Below are positions 1-9,272 of a stretch of 64,000 nucleotides of DNA, piece after piece. Positions within the stretch are counted from its first letter, which is position 1. Every line of letters starts with the position of its first letter. The stretch is from Candidatus Frackibacter sp. WG13 (GTDB lineage: Bacteria > Bacillota > Halanaerobiia > Halobacteroidales > Acetohalobiaceae): positions 1 through 64,000 of the forward strand of contig NZ_FOTT01000006.1 in assembly GCF_900114655.1 (NCBI RefSeq). The letters are read 5' to 3'. The position numbers and the translations under genes are program-made. The notes under the pieces were generated by a model. It did no database searches, was not told where the DNA came from, and was given only the letters and a program-made list of their open reading frames with translations.

Positions 1-24
1 TTTAAATTTTGCTGTCACTTTTTC

Positions 25-428
25 AGCGACATTTAAAATTCTATCACACTCATCAAAGCTTGTCAAGATAATTTCAAAAATAATTTTGCTAGACAAGTTA
101 TAATCTGTCGCATTTCTTCAAGCGACAATTAACAGTGTAACAAAACTTTCGAAACTTGTCAAGAGAAAATTTAAAATGTTTTTTCTCTCGCTCACGCTAA
201 CAATTTATAATTGACAATAACCCTTGACAACTATCTTTAAATCTTTTGATTTTAAAATTGTCAATTGTCAACTGTCAATTGCTCAAGCGACAAGAAATAG
301 TGTAACAAATCTTTAGAGAAGTGTCAAGAAAAAATTCAAAATGTTTTTCTCTTACAATAACCACTTACAAAAATAGTTTTCTCGTAAGCGACAAAAAATA
401 TTCTAACATCTTACTTTTAATTTGTCAA
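25..428 (-). promoter_or_regulatory. four tandem rRNA-type promoters firing leftward off the window
   Basis: Four units on the minus strand each have a TTGACA -35 box, exactly 17 bp of spacer and a -10 box. The -35/-10 pairs lie at 61-66/38-43 (TAGAAT), 157-162/134-139 (TACACT), 322-327/299-304 (TACACT) and 423-428/400-405 (TAGAAT). Six bases beyond each -10 every unit has the same heptamer TGTCGCT (plus-strand AGCGACA at 25, 121, 286 and 387). No ORF lies here. Stacked consensus promoters sharing an initial transcribed sequence are typical of rRNA operons, so a 16S gene just left of the window is inferred, not seen. Confidence 0.8.
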
Positions 429-443
429 GAATAATTTGAAATT

Positions 444-489
444 AATAAGGCAATGTGCTCAACCTTCATTGGAGCCACATTGCCTTATT
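444..489 (-). terminator. terminator of pheST
   Basis: A long hairpin lies about 50 bp past the pheT stop. Arms 444-460 and 472-489 pair with one bulged base around an 11-base loop. The T-tract after it on the minus strand is weak. It also separates pheT from the tandem promoters. Confidence 0.7.
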
Positions 490-535
490 ATAATATTAAT
501 TATTTACTTAAACTTTATATCCATATTCATTATAT

Positions 536-2932
536 CTATTCTCTAATCTTTGCTCCAAACTCCTCATCTAACCTATCTTCTATTTGAGATTGAAGCTTAT
601 TTATCTCATCATCAGTTAAAGTTCTATCTTGGGCGCGATACGTTAAAGAGTAAGCTAAGCTCTTAGTTCCTTCCTCAACTTGTTTCCCTTGATATAGATC
701 AAATAACTCAATTGTCTCTAATAAATCACCTGCTACTCCATTAATAATATTCTCTAAATCTTGGGAAGTAACTTCTACATCAACCACTAAAGCAATATCA
801 CGAGTAGACGCTGGATATTTAGGTAACTCTCTATATACAAGGTCATCATTGGCATGCTTTACTATTATCTCAAATTCTAATTCAAATAAAACAGTCCTTG
901 GCAACAAGTCATAATTATCAATTAAGTCAGGATGAACTTCACCTAATATCCCTACCTCTTCTCCTTTAACCTTAATTATAGCTGTTCTACCAGGATGGAG
1001 ACTTGGATGTTCACTGTTATTAAATTCATATTCTTCAATATTCAATGCTGTAAAGTATTCTTCTATCACACCCTTTAAAGCAAAGAAGTTAGATGCATCT
1101 AGGTCCCAAATTTCATTTTCATTTTTCTCCATTAATGCTCCTGATAATAATAGTCTCTCTTCTGGCAACTCACCCTCTTGTGGTGTAAAGGCTCTACCTA
1201 ATTCAAATATCTTTACTTCATCTACATTTCGACTAATATTTCTATTTAGAACTTCTAGTAAATTTGGAAGCAAAGTAGTACGCATTACTTCATGTTCAGA
1301 ACTTAAAGGGTTATTCAATTTAACTGTATCCCTTAAGTCACTATCTTCTGGGAGTTTAATTTCATCAAATATAGTTTGACTAGTAAAACTGAAAGTTTTA
1401 ACTTCAGTTAAACCTAATCCTGTTAAAAGATTTAAAGTCTTATCCTCTAATGATTGCTGCCAAGTCTTCTTACCTTGTAAGATAGGTCCTGAAGCTAAGA
1501 CCGGTTCTATTTGGTCATAACCATACATTCTAGCTATTTCTTCTACTAGATCAGCTTCGCGACTTATATCCCCTCTAAAAGTAGGCACTTTTACTATTAA
1601 ATTATCATTCTCTTCTTCTACTTCAAATTCTAAATTTGTTAAGAGTTCAATCATCTCGTCTTCACCAATATCAGTACCTAATAACCTGTTAATTCTATTA
1701 ACATTTAAATTTAATTCTAAAGGTTCTACTGGATTTGGATAAAGATCAATTACTCCTTTTGCTACTTCACCACCTGCTAAATCTAAGATTAATTTAATTG
1801 CTCTCTGACTAGCTAAATCAGTGCTATTAACATCTACACCTCTTTCAAATCTATGAGATGATTCACTATGTAACCCTAATTTCTTAGCCGTTTGGCGAAT
1901 GCTAATCGGATCAAAGTTAGCTGATTCAAGAAGGATATTAGTTGTTCTTTCTGTTACTTCACTATTTGCTCCTCCCATTACTCCAGCTACACATATTGGC
2001 TCTTGGGCATCAGCAATTACTAGCATATCTTCATCTAATTCTCGCTCTTCATCATCAAGAGTCAGCAACTTCTCGCCGGATTTAGCTCGTCTAACTACAA
2101 TTCTATTCTCAGTTAATTGATCATAGTCAAAAGCATGTAACGGTTGCCCAAACTCCATTAAAATGTAATTTGTGATATCAACTATATTATTAATCGGTCT
2201 AATACCTGCTGCTTTTAGTCGTCTCTGCAACCACAATGGCGACTCTTTAACCTCCACATCTTTAATTACCCTTACTGTATATCGAGGACATAAATCTTCA
2301 TCTTCAACCTCAATACTAGTTAATTCTTTAACTTCTGGACCTGTAGCACTATACTCTACTTCTGGTAGCTGTAACTGATTCCCAGTCATAGCGGCTACTT
2401 CTCGTGCTACTCCAATCATACTTAAACAATCAGAATAATTAGGTGTTAAATCTAACTCAAAGATAATATCGTCTAACTCTAAGGCCTTTGCAAACTGGCT
2501 ACCTGTCTCTAAGTTAGAATCTAAAATCATTAATCCTTCTGCTCTCTCTTCTTGCAATCCTAATTCATCGGCTGAGCAGAGCATCCCTCTAGACTTTACC
2601 CCTCTTAACTCAACCTCATCAATCTCCATTCCATTGGGAAGAGTAGTTCCTACCGAAGCTGTAGGTACTTTATCTCCTTCTTCCATATTTTTAGCACCAC
2701 AGACTATCTCTTCTTTAGTAGTACCTAAATCAACTTGACAGATAGATAACTTATCTGCATTAGGGTGTTCTTTAATCTCTAAGATTTCACCGATTACTAC
2801 GTTCTCTAATCCCTCATCTTGATAGACTACATCATCTACTTCTAGGCCAGCCATAGTTAACTTAGCTGCTAACTCCTCTGGTGTATAGTCAAAATCTATG
2901 TATTCTTGTAACCATTTATATGAAACTTTCAT
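536..2932 (-). CDS. pheT: phenylalanyl-tRNA synthetase beta subunit
   Basis: The beta subunit of the (alpha-beta)2 enzyme that charges tRNA-Phe in the cytoplasm. At 798 residues it has the usual full bacterial length. Domains in order: an N-terminal OB-fold tRNA-binding domain (about 40-150), the B3/B4 editing region (about 210-380), B5 (about 400-475), a catalytic-like core that lacks the active site found in PheS, and a C-terminal ferredoxin-like anticodon-binding domain (about 705-798, beginning near the YRELPKYPAS segment). It follows pheS by 61 bp and should be co-transcribed with it under the Phe T-box. An AGGAGGTAAA-type site precedes the ATG. Nothing unusual was seen. Confidence 0.97.
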   Translation of the reverse strand: MKVSYKWLQEYIDFDYTPEELAAKLTMAGLEVDDVVYQDEGLENVVIGEILEIKEHPNADKLSICQVDLGTTKEEIVCGAKNMEEGDKVPTASVGTTLPNGMEIDEVELRGVKSRGMLCSADELGLQEERAEGLMILDSNLETGSQFAKALELDDIIFELDLTPNYSDCLSMIGVAREVAAMTGNQLQLPEVEYSATGPEVKELTSIEVEDEDLCPRYTVRVIKDVEVKESPLWLQRRLKAAGIRPINNIVDITNYILMEFGQPLHAFDYDQLTENRIVVRRAKSGEKLLTLDDEERELDEDMLVIADAQEPICVAGVMGGANSEVTERTTNILLESANFDPISIRQTAKKLGLHSESSHRFERGVDVNSTDLASQRAIKLILDLAGGEVAKGVIDLYPNPVEPLELNLNVNRINRLLGTDIGEDEMIELLTNLEFEVEEENDNLIVKVPTFRGDISREADLVEEIARMYGYDQIEPVLASGPILQGKKTWQQSLEDKTLNLLTGLGLTEVKTFSFTSQTIFDEIKLPEDSDLRDTVKLNNPLSSEHEVMRTTLLPNLLEVLNRNISRNVDEVKIFELGRAFTPQEGELPEERLLLSGALMEKNENEIWDLDASNFFALKGVIEEYFTALNIEEYEFNNSEHPSLHPGRTAIIKVKGEEVGILGEVHPDLIDNYDLLPRTVLFELEFEIIVKHANDDLVYRELPKYPASTRDIALVVDVEVTSQDLENIINGVAGDLLETIELFDLYQGKQVEEGTKSLAYSLTYRAQDRTLTDDEINKLQSQIEDRLDEEFGAKIRE

Positions 2933-2993
2933 TTTATTTACTTTACCTCCTTAGAATACTTATGCTATCTTGTATATTGAAAATAATTCAAAA

Positions 2994-4013
2994 TTAAAAT
3001 TGTTCTAAAAATCTCATGTCATTTTCATAGAAAAGGCGAATATCTGTAATCCCGTACTTCAACATAGCAATCCTTTCGACTCCCATTCCAAAAGCAAAAC
3101 CACTTACCTCTTCCGGATCTAAACCTGACATTTCTAAAACTCTAGGATGAACCATGCCTGAACCCAAGATTTCTAACCATCCAGTATGAGAACAAGTACT
3201 ACAACCTTCACCCCCACAGATAGCACAAGAAACATCTACCTCTGCACTTGGTTCTGTGAAAGGGAAATAGCTAGGTCTAAATCTAACCTCTCTCTCTTCT
3301 CCAAATAATTCTTTAACTACTTTAATTAGAGTTCCTTTCAAATGACTAAATGAGACATCTTTATCTATCATTAATCCCTCTATTTGATGAAAAATCGGTG
3401 AATGATTGGCATCTACTTCATCAACCCGATACACTCTTCCGGGAGCAATAATACGAATCGGCACGTCTGTCTTTTCCATTGTTCTAATTTGAACCGGCGA
3501 AGTATGGGTTCTCAACAAAATCTCTTCTGAAATATAAAATGAATCTTGCATATCGCGAGCTGGATGAGTCTTAGGAATATTTAAGGCTTCAAAATTATAA
3601 TAATCGGTTTCAACCTCTGGACCTTCAGCTATTTTAAACCCTAAACCTAAAAAGATCTCTTTAATCTCATTAAATACTTGTGTTAAAGGATGCTTGTTGC
3701 CTAGCTTAACTTTCTTGCCTGGTAAAGTAACATCTATCCTTTCTTCTTTTAATCTTGCTTCCTTGGCAACTTCTTTTAATTCTCTTTTCTTCTCTGCAAT
3801 TAATCCTTCTAACTTACCTTTAATTTGATTAGATAACTTACCTACTATTGGTCGCTGTTCTGGCGGTAAGTTACCAATATTTTTAAGAATCTCAGTTATT
3901 TCACCTTTCTTACCTAAATATTTAACGCGAATATTCTCTAATTCATCTAAATCTGTTACTGCTTTTAACTCTGCATTAGCTTCATTCTCAAGGTTCTCCA
4001 ACTTTTCTTCCAT
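2994..4013 (-). CDS. pheS: phenylalanyl-tRNA synthetase alpha subunit
   Basis: The catalytic alpha subunit, 339 residues, normal length. Residues 1-90 are the helical coiled-coil arm typical of bacterial PheS. The class II core follows, with motif 2 around [10 protein letters not shown] and motif 3 at [14 protein letters not shown] near the C terminus. A cysteine-rich stretch ([12 protein letters not shown]) sits in the core, as in many Firmicute PheS proteins. An AAAGGAGGA site precedes the ATG at 4013. It is the first gene after a T-box leader, so expression should respond to uncharged tRNA-Phe, with pheT downstream in the same transcript. Confidence 0.97.
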   Translation of the reverse strand: MEEKLENLENEANAELKAVTDLDELENIRVKYLGKKGEITEILKNIGNLPPEQRPIVGKLSNQIKGKLEGLIAEKKRELKEVAKEARLKEERIDVTLPGKKVKLGNKHPLTQVFNEIKEIFLGLGFKIAEGPEVETDYYNFEALNIPKTHPARDMQDSFYISEEILLRTHTSPVQIRTMEKTDVPIRIIAPGRVYRVDEVDANHSPIFHQIEGLMIDKDVSFSHLKGTLIKVVKELFGEEREVRFRPSYFPFTEPSAEVDVSCAICGGEGCSTCSHTGWLEILGSGMVHPRVLEMSGLDPEEVSGFAFGMGVERIAMLKYGITDIRLFYENDMRFLEQF

Positions 4014-4069
4014 CTTTGTGTCCTCCTTTTATAATAATCAAGTATTAAGTTAAGAATAGTATATAAAAC

Positions 4070-4335
4070 AAAAAAATAGCTCTCTCATCCTATCAGGGAC
4101 GAAAGAGCCGCGGTACCACCCTACTTAATTCTAATTAACATAATTGAACTATAAAATTAGAAATCTCTTTAACTCCTTTTAACGGTAGAAGGCCGATCCG
4201 ACTTACTATAGAGATTCAACCGGATAGCTCCAGAGCGAATTTTCACCTAGGATACACTTGAAGATGCTCTCAGTCTATGACACCTTCTCCCTGTTAATAA
4301 AGCTTAAGTCTAAGTTACTTATACTCCTTCGTAGC
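4070..4335 (-). promoter_or_regulatory. T-box riboswitch (Phe) of pheST
   Basis: The T-box sequence AGGGTGGTACCGCGG occupies 4108-4122. It is followed by a terminator hairpin (4079-4110) and a run of U. Upstream are the AACAGGGAG start of stem I, GACTGAGAG, and a CTCTGGAGC segment with a TTC triplet (4237-4239) in the specifier position. The thrS T-box in this window has ACC at the same place, which supports the reading. Uncharged tRNA-Phe would stabilise the antiterminator and let pheST be transcribed. Confidence 0.93.
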
Positions 4336-4339
4336 TTTT

Positions 4340-4530
4340 AACACTTATTAAATTAATTTCTGTTAAATCTAGGCCTGTGTGTCCAAAGACGCCTGATAAT
4401 TAATACTTAAGAAAATCTTATAAGCTAAATACGCCTGAATAGAGCCTGTCTGTTCAAAGATTTTCCAGAACATAGCTGCGGTCAGCACTTAAAGACCACA
4501 CCCTTTCAAGGAATTTTTGTTCCTTCTTTT
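4340..4530 (-). ncRNA. extra structured leader upstream of the Phe T-box, unassigned
   Basis: About 190 transcribed bases lie between the promoter and the T-box proper, which is unusual for a T-box leader. Visible structure includes hairpins AAGGAA/TTCCTT, GGTC/GACC and TGTTC/GAACA. The octamer GTGTGGTC near the 5' end can pair with GGACACAC more than 100 bases later. A 17-base direct repeat (plus strand 4373-4389 and 4444-4460, two mismatches) and two copies of TCAGGCGT are also present. No U-run ends it, so it is probably part of the pheS transcript. A separate small RNA of 6S-like size cannot be excluded. Confidence 0.4.
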
Positions 4531-4537
4531 AAAAACG

Positions 4538-4566
4538 ATTATATCATAACTGTTAAACCTTTACAA
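4538..4566 (-). promoter_or_regulatory. promoter of pheST leader
   Basis: TTGTAA (4561-4566), 17 bp, TATAAT (4538-4543) on the minus strand. The -35 box overlaps the stop codon of the upstream methyltransferase gene. Confidence 0.75.
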
Positions 4567-5373
4567 GTAATTATTAGATTTTCTTTGTCTTACAACCTCA
4601 TAAAGCATTACTCCGGTGGCAATTGCTGCATTTAGGGATTCAACTCCTGCAGATAAAGGAATCTTTACTTTATGATCTACTAAATTAAGAACTTCCGGTC
4701 TAATCCCTGAACCCTCATTTCCGACTATTATTGCTGTTGGACAGCAATAATCTAAATCATAATAATAATCTTCCGCACTAATATCTCCTGCTATTATCTG
4801 AATGCCTTCTGTTTGTAATACATCTTCCAAATCAGTTGGTTCGTCTATATCAAAAATAGGTATTCTAAATAAAGCTCCCATTGTTGCTCTTATAGTCTTT
4901 AAATTATAAATATCGACTGTTCCTTTCAAAAAAAAGACGCCATCAACTCCAGCTCCATCAGCTGTTCTCATAATTGTACCTAAGTTTCCCGGATCTTGAA
5001 TCCGGTCTACAATTAAAAAGAAATTATTCTCTGAATGCAAAAATTCATTTAAATCAAACTGTGGTTGCTCAACGATTGCTATTATTCCTTGGGGAGTTTC
5101 AGTATCTGCCACTTCTTCTAATAATGAATCTGTAATTTGAATTAGTTCTGTATTATTAGCTAGCTTTTCAATAAGATCCTTATTAGTTTGATCAGCTAAA
5201 AATTGTGGCGAATAAAAGATTTGACAGATATCCGTCTCTTCTTTTAAAGCATCAGCAATAATTCTTCTTCCTTCTAATATAAATTTATTATGTCTTTTTC
5301 GATACTTCTTTCTATATAATGAACGTAAAAACTTTACTTTCTGATTCTGTGCACTAGAAATCAACTCAGACAT
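4561..5373 (-). CDS. TrmH/SpoU-family RNA 2'-O-methyltransferase, YsgA-like
   Basis: 270 residues. The N-terminal part (about 1-100) is the substrate-binding domain seen in RlmB/TsnR-type enzymes (SAQNQKVKFLRSLYRKKYRKR, FILEGRRII). The C-terminal part is the SPOUT knot: motif 1 DRIQDPGNLGTIMRTA, motif 2 IIVGNEGSGI and motif 3 SLNAAIATGVMLYEVVRQR. These enzymes methylate a ribose 2'-OH in rRNA or tRNA with SAM; the exact target cannot be read from sequence. The position just upstream of pheS matches ysgA in Bacillus. It lies 23 bp after ktrA and probably shares its transcript. Confidence 0.88.
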   Translation of the reverse strand: MSELISSAQNQKVKFLRSLYRKKYRKRHNKFILEGRRIIADALKEETDICQIFYSPQFLADQTNKDLIEKLANNTELIQITDSLLEEVADTETPQGIIAIVEQPQFDLNEFLHSENNFFLIVDRIQDPGNLGTIMRTADGAGVDGVFFLKGTVDIYNLKTIRATMGALFRIPIFDIDEPTDLEDVLQTEGIQIIAGDISAEDYYYDLDYCCPTAIIVGNEGSGIRPEVLNLVDHKVKIPLSAGVESLNAAIATGVMLYEVVRQRKSNNYL

Positions 5374-5396
5374 TACTATTTTAAGCCTCCTAATAA

Positions 5397-6044
5397 TTAA
5401 AAACTTCTTAATTTCTCCAAACTCTTATTATTTCCAATAACTATTAAGACATCTCCTCTATTAATAATCTGTTTTGCTTCAGGTGTAATTTCTAAACCGT
5501 CTTCCGTCTTAATTGCCATTACATTGACTCCAAATCTGCTTCTTAGCTCTAACTCTTCTAAATTCTTGCCGTCCATTTTATCTGTAGCTTGAATTTCAAT
5601 AACACTATAATCAGGAGCAAATTCAATATAATCTAACATATTAGAAGAAATTAGATTATTAGCAATCCTTGTCCCCATATCCCGTTCAGGATAGACTATC
5701 TTATCGGCTCCTACTTTGCTCAATACTTTCCCATGTAATCTATCCTGGGCTTTAACTACCACATGCTTAACTCCTAATTGCTTTAAAATTAAAGTTGCTA
5801 ATATATTAGAATGTACATCCTCACCGATACTCACTACTGCTACATCAAAGTTGCTAACTCCTAGAGTCTGCAGGGAGTTCTCATCAGTAGCATCAGTCTG
5901 CACTGTATGAGTAACTATATTCGCTAACTCTTGTACTTTACCTTCATCTTTATCGATGGCTAAGACATCATAACCTTTTTCTGATAATGTCTTAGCCACA
6001 CTAAAACCAAATCGTCCTAAACCAATTACAATAAATTGTTTCAT
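5397..6044 (-). CDS. ktrA: KtrA-type K+ uptake regulatory subunit (second copy)
   Basis: A cytoplasmic ring-forming subunit that gates a KtrB K+ channel. The RCK_N Rossmann domain (about 1-130) begins with the nucleotide motif GLGRFG and carries an acidic residue after the second strand (AIDKDE). RCK_C (about 135-215) is the domain that binds c-di-AMP in characterised homologues. 215 residues is standard. It follows its ktrB partner by 25 bp. It closely resembles the KtrA at 13398-14057, so the two KtrAB pairs look like a duplication within one locus. The ATG has a GGGAGGCAG site upstream. Confidence 0.93.
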   Translation of the reverse strand: MKQFIVIGLGRFGFSVAKTLSEKGYDVLAIDKDEGKVQELANIVTHTVQTDATDENSLQTLGVSNFDVAVVSIGEDVHSNILATLILKQLGVKHVVVKAQDRLHGKVLSKVGADKIVYPERDMGTRIANNLISSNMLDYIEFAPDYSVIEIQATDKMDGKNLEELELRSRFGVNVMAIKTEDGLEITPEAKQIINRGDVLIVIGNNKSLEKLRSF

Positions 6045-6069
6045 ATCTTACTGCCTCCCTGTTAAATAG

Positions 6070-7443
6070 CTAACCGATTAGCACTTTTTCTTCTGGATAT
6101 CGAACTTTCCCCTGTTGCTTTTGTTCACCTATGGCTGTAGCCAAAGTTAAAGGACCTACTCGACCTAAAAACATAGTTACAATGATTAGTACTCTTCCTA
6201 TCCCACTCAAATTCCCAGTGATACCAGTCGATAGGCCTACTGTTCCATAAGCAGAAACTGTCTCAAAAAACACCTCTAAAAATTTTGCTTTTTCAGTAAT
6301 AGTTAAGACCATTGTTATTAATATAACCCAAGCTAAAGAAATAATAGTCACAGCTAATGCTTTATAAATTACACTACGTGCTAACCTTCGTTTAAACAAC
6401 TCAATTTCATCATTACCACGCACTAGATTATATACTACAGCTATCAACGACCCCATTGTCGTCGTCTTTAACCCACCACCGGTTGAGCCTGGTGATGCAC
6501 CGATAAACATCAATACTATAATAAAGAAGAGACTTGCACTTCTCATCTGACCAAGAGAAATTGTATTAAAGCCAGCCGTCCGTGGTGTTACTCCTTGAAA
6601 ATAAGCAGCTAATACTTTACCCTTAACGGATAGTCCTTGTAAAGTATTGGGATTAGAATACTCCAAGATAAAGATAACTACTGTTCCTAAAATAATTAAA
6701 GTAATAGTAGTTACTAAGACTAGTTTTGTATTTAAAGAGAAGCGAGAAAATTTCCGATGACGATATAGGTCAGCAATTACTGCAAAACCTATCCCACCTA
6801 CAATGAAAAGACTAGTTATTACTATGTTAATATATATATCACCAGTAAAGTTCGCCAAGCTATTACCAAATAGATCAAATCCTGCATTACAGAAAGCAGA
6901 TATAGAATGAAAGACCGAATAAAGTAGGGCCTTGCTTAATGGATATCTCACTATCATCTTTGGAAAGAGTAAGATAGCACCTATTGCTTCAAGCCCTAAA
7001 GTTAACAGAATAACATATCTGACTAATTTAATTACACCCGATAGATTAAAATGATTCAACTCTTCCTGAATAATAATTCTCTCTTTTAAATTGATCTTCT
7101 TTCCTAATAGCAGGGCAAATAGAGTAGAGGTTGTCATAAACCCTAAGCCACCAATTTGAATTAGCAATAGAATTACTAATTGACCAAAGACAGTAAAATA
7201 TGTACTAGTATTAACTACAATCAACCCTGTAACTGCTGTAGCGGAAGTAGCAGTAAAGAGAGCATCTAACACATTTAAACCTTGATGATTTACAGTAGCA
7301 ATCGGTAAGGTTAATAATAAAGTTCCTATTGAAATAACAATAATATATCCTAAAGCCAAGAATTGACCTGGAGATAATGACTTAATCCCTATATTAATAA
7401 TTCTCACCTCCGAAGCTTGAGTATCATAATTTAATATCTCCAC
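6070..7443 (-). CDS. ktrB: KtrB-type K+ translocating subunit (second copy)
   Basis: An integral membrane K+ (probably Na+-coupled) transporter of the Trk/Ktr/HKT superfamily. It has four M1-P-M2 repeats with pore glycines in segments such as TAVTGLIV, ISAFCNAGFDLFG, PRTAGFNT and VSAYGTVGLSTG. The C-terminal basic tail is short. The start is uncertain. A GTG at 7443 gives 457 residues but has no ribosome site. A good GGAGGTGAG sits over codons 11-14, and alignment with the paralogue at 14093-15436 suggests a start near residues 13-16, where no ATG is available (GTG or ATT). It has its own leader after a hairpin-rich gap. Confidence 0.92.
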   Translation of the reverse strand: MEILNYDTQASEVRIINIGIKSLSPGQFLALGYIIVISIGTLLLTLPIATVNHQGLNVLDALFTATSATAVTGLIVVNTSTYFTVFGQLVILLLIQIGGLGFMTTSTLFALLLGKKINLKERIIIQEELNHFNLSGVIKLVRYVILLTLGLEAIGAILLFPKMIVRYPLSKALLYSVFHSISAFCNAGFDLFGNSLANFTGDIYINIVITSLFIVGGIGFAVIADLYRHRKFSRFSLNTKLVLVTTITLIILGTVVIFILEYSNPNTLQGLSVKGKVLAAYFQGVTPRTAGFNTISLGQMRSASLFFIIVLMFIGASPGSTGGGLKTTTMGSLIAVVYNLVRGNDEIELFKRRLARSVIYKALAVTIISLAWVILITMVLTITEKAKFLEVFFETVSAYGTVGLSTGITGNLSGIGRVLIIVTMFLGRVGPLTLATAIGEQKQQGKVRYPEEKVLIG

Positions 7444-7500
7444 TCTAACGCTTCATTATAACCTGTGGTGAAAATTATTTTTACCATATAATATGATTAG

Positions 7501-7710
7501 AACACAAAAAGGTCATATTGAGCAAATCATACATTTTTCGGTCAACATCTTGGTGAGTAGGAGCCGAAAATATGGCCGAACCACAGGACGTGGTGAGCTA
7601 ATCTCAGGACAGGACGTCCTATAGATTAGGAAGCCTTATTTTTGGCGGATACGAACCTTAGATGTTTCGAAAAATGTATTTTGCCGCGAAAGGTGACCTT
7701 TTTGTGGTTA
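7501..7710. repeat. about 210-bp imperfect palindromic element (MITE-like)
   Basis: The outer arms share CACAAAAAGGTCA (7503-7515, inverted near 7693-7706) and ATACATTTTTCG (7529-7540, inverted near 7669-7678). Weaker pairing continues inward through ACATCT and GCC-AAAATA-GGC segments for about 90 bp per arm. The centre holds GGACGT/ACGTCC blocks. No ORF is present. Size and shape fit a miniature non-autonomous element or a large intergenic RNA structure. Confidence 0.65.
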
Positions 7711-7737
7711 TACCATAATATAGCTATTACATAATTT

Positions 7738-7781
7738 GACCACAAAAAGATCACCTTACGCAAGGAGTTTTTTTGTGGTCT
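7738..7781 (-). terminator. hairpin after trkH, probable operon terminator
   Basis: GACCACAAAAA is inverted against TTTTTGTGGTC with an inner CCTT/AAGG stem. It lies immediately past the trkH stop at 7794. Its outer sequence shares CACAAAAAGRTCA with the neighbouring palindromic element, so it may instead be a trimmed copy of the same repeat. Confidence 0.55.
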
Positions 7782-7793
7782 ATTTATCTATAT

Positions 7794-9272
7794 TCAACTT
7801 TTATTACTCATTTCCTTTATATCCTTAAATAATTTAGCCGTAGCAAAGAAGATAACAAAGAATTCAAGTCTCCCTAAGAACATACCTATCGTCTCTGTCC
7901 ACAAGATAGTTGCTGGAGCATCAGGACCAGTAATTCCTATTGACAAACCAACAGTTCCTAATGAAGAAGCAAATTCAAACATAGACTTAGATAATGTATA
8001 TCCATGAGCTAAAAATATTAAGACTCCAACAAAATAGGTTGCCATATAAATAAATATATAATTAGTAGTCTGTCGAATATAACTATCTTTTATATAGACC
8101 TTACTATCTCCATGCCAAATATAATTATCAACAACAACATTCTTAGGCAAGAAATAAGCCTTTAACTCCCAAATAAACGATTTAATCATTAGGTAAATTC
8201 TATATAACTTAATACCACCTGCTGTTGAACCAGTCCCTCCACCGATCCACATTAAGATAACTAAAGCTAAAATTCCAAATTGATTCCAATTAGCAAATGT
8301 ATCTAAAGAATAACCCGTGGTAGAAAGAGCAGAAGTAACTTCAAAGATCGCCCTTCTAAACGCCATAGGTAAATTTGTATATAACTTAGTCATAGAAAAG
8401 TAAGTAACTATTGGCGTAAAAAGAGCAATTAAAAAGAATAATAATTTAATCTCACCGTTCTTAAAGAAAGTCTTTATCTTTCCTCTTAATAGAGTAAAGT
8501 GAGTAGCAAAATTTATTGTCCCTAATATCATTAGAATAAGAGTTATTAATTCTAATGGTAAACTATTCCAATGACCGATACTATTCACTTTAGTAGAAAA
8601 TCCACCTGTTGATAATGCAGCTATTGCATGGTTAATAGCATCAAACGGTGTCATCCCTACTAATATATAGAGTAATGCTCCTCCAGTAATATACCCTATA
8701 TAGATCAACATAATTGCTTTGGTAGAACGCTTCACGTGAGGTAAGAGTTTATCACTCCGCCCTTCAGCATTATATAGCCCAAAGCCGTAAGGATGTAAGA
8801 CTGAAGACAACATTACAACTACTAATCCAACCCCACCAAAGAATTGCATAATACTACGCCATAATAAAAAGATACGTGGTGCTTTAGTGACATCAACAAC
8901 AGATAATCCTGTTGTTGTCCAGCCACTTGTTGCTTCAAAGATGGCTTGAGTTATATTTAAATCTCCTGTAATTACAAAAGGAGCCGCTGAAGCTCCAATA
9001 GCAATAATCCAAGAGATTAAAACAATAATCCCACCTTCTTTTAAAGAAAGAGCAACCTCCTTTTTATAAGAAGTAAGCTTCCAAGCTAAAAAACCAATTA
9101 TCAAACAGAAAATTGAAGGAACTAAAAAGTCTGTTAAATAAATTACTTCCTCTGGATAAAAGAATAAAATTAATAAAGGTAATAATAAAAATGTTCCAAT
9201 CCCCATAGTTAAAGCACCAATATATTTAATTAATAGTTTATAGCGTTCTTTAAGTAACTGCCTATATCTCAT
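7794..9272 (-). CDS. trkH: TrkH-family K+ uptake membrane protein
   Basis: 492 residues, longer than the two KtrB proteins and with the extra N-terminal membrane pair of TrkH/TrkG. Pore segments are visible at ATSGWTTTGLSVVD, IAALSTGGFSTK, TSALSTTGYSLD and ASSLGTVGLSIG. It should pass K+ with Na+ or H+ coupling under control of a TrkA partner. Its ATG overlaps the stop of the preceding trkA gene by 4 bp, so the two are translationally coupled. It is the last gene of the long operon that begins at the c-di-AMP riboswitch. Confidence 0.92.
   Translation of the reverse strand: MRYRQLLKERYKLLIKYIGALTMGIGTFLLLPLLILFFYPEEVIYLTDFLVPSIFCLIIGFLAWKLTSYKKEVALSLKEGGIIVLISWIIAIGASAAPFVITGDLNITQAIFEATSGWTTTGLSVVDVTKAPRIFLLWRSIMQFFGGVGLVVVMLSSVLHPYGFGLYNAEGRSDKLLPHVKRSTKAIMLIYIGYITGGALLYILVGMTPFDAINHAIAALSTGGFSTKVNSIGHWNSLPLELITLILMILGTINFATHFTLLRGKIKTFFKNGEIKLLFFLIALFTPIVTYFSMTKLYTNLPMAFRRAIFEVTSALSTTGYSLDTFANWNQFGILALVILMWIGGGTGSTAGGIKLYRIYLMIKSFIWELKAYFLPKNVVVDNYIWHGDSKVYIKDSYIRQTTNYIFIYMATYFVGVLIFLAHGYTLSKSMFEFASSLGTVGLSIGITGPDAPATILWTETIGMFLGRLEFFVIFFATAKLFKDIKEMSNKS

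Noticed and set aside
1-535. CRISPR-like or tandem repeat array
   Set aside because: The spaced repeats resolve into four promoters with fixed internal spacing; units are degenerate outside the promoter elements and of uneven interval.
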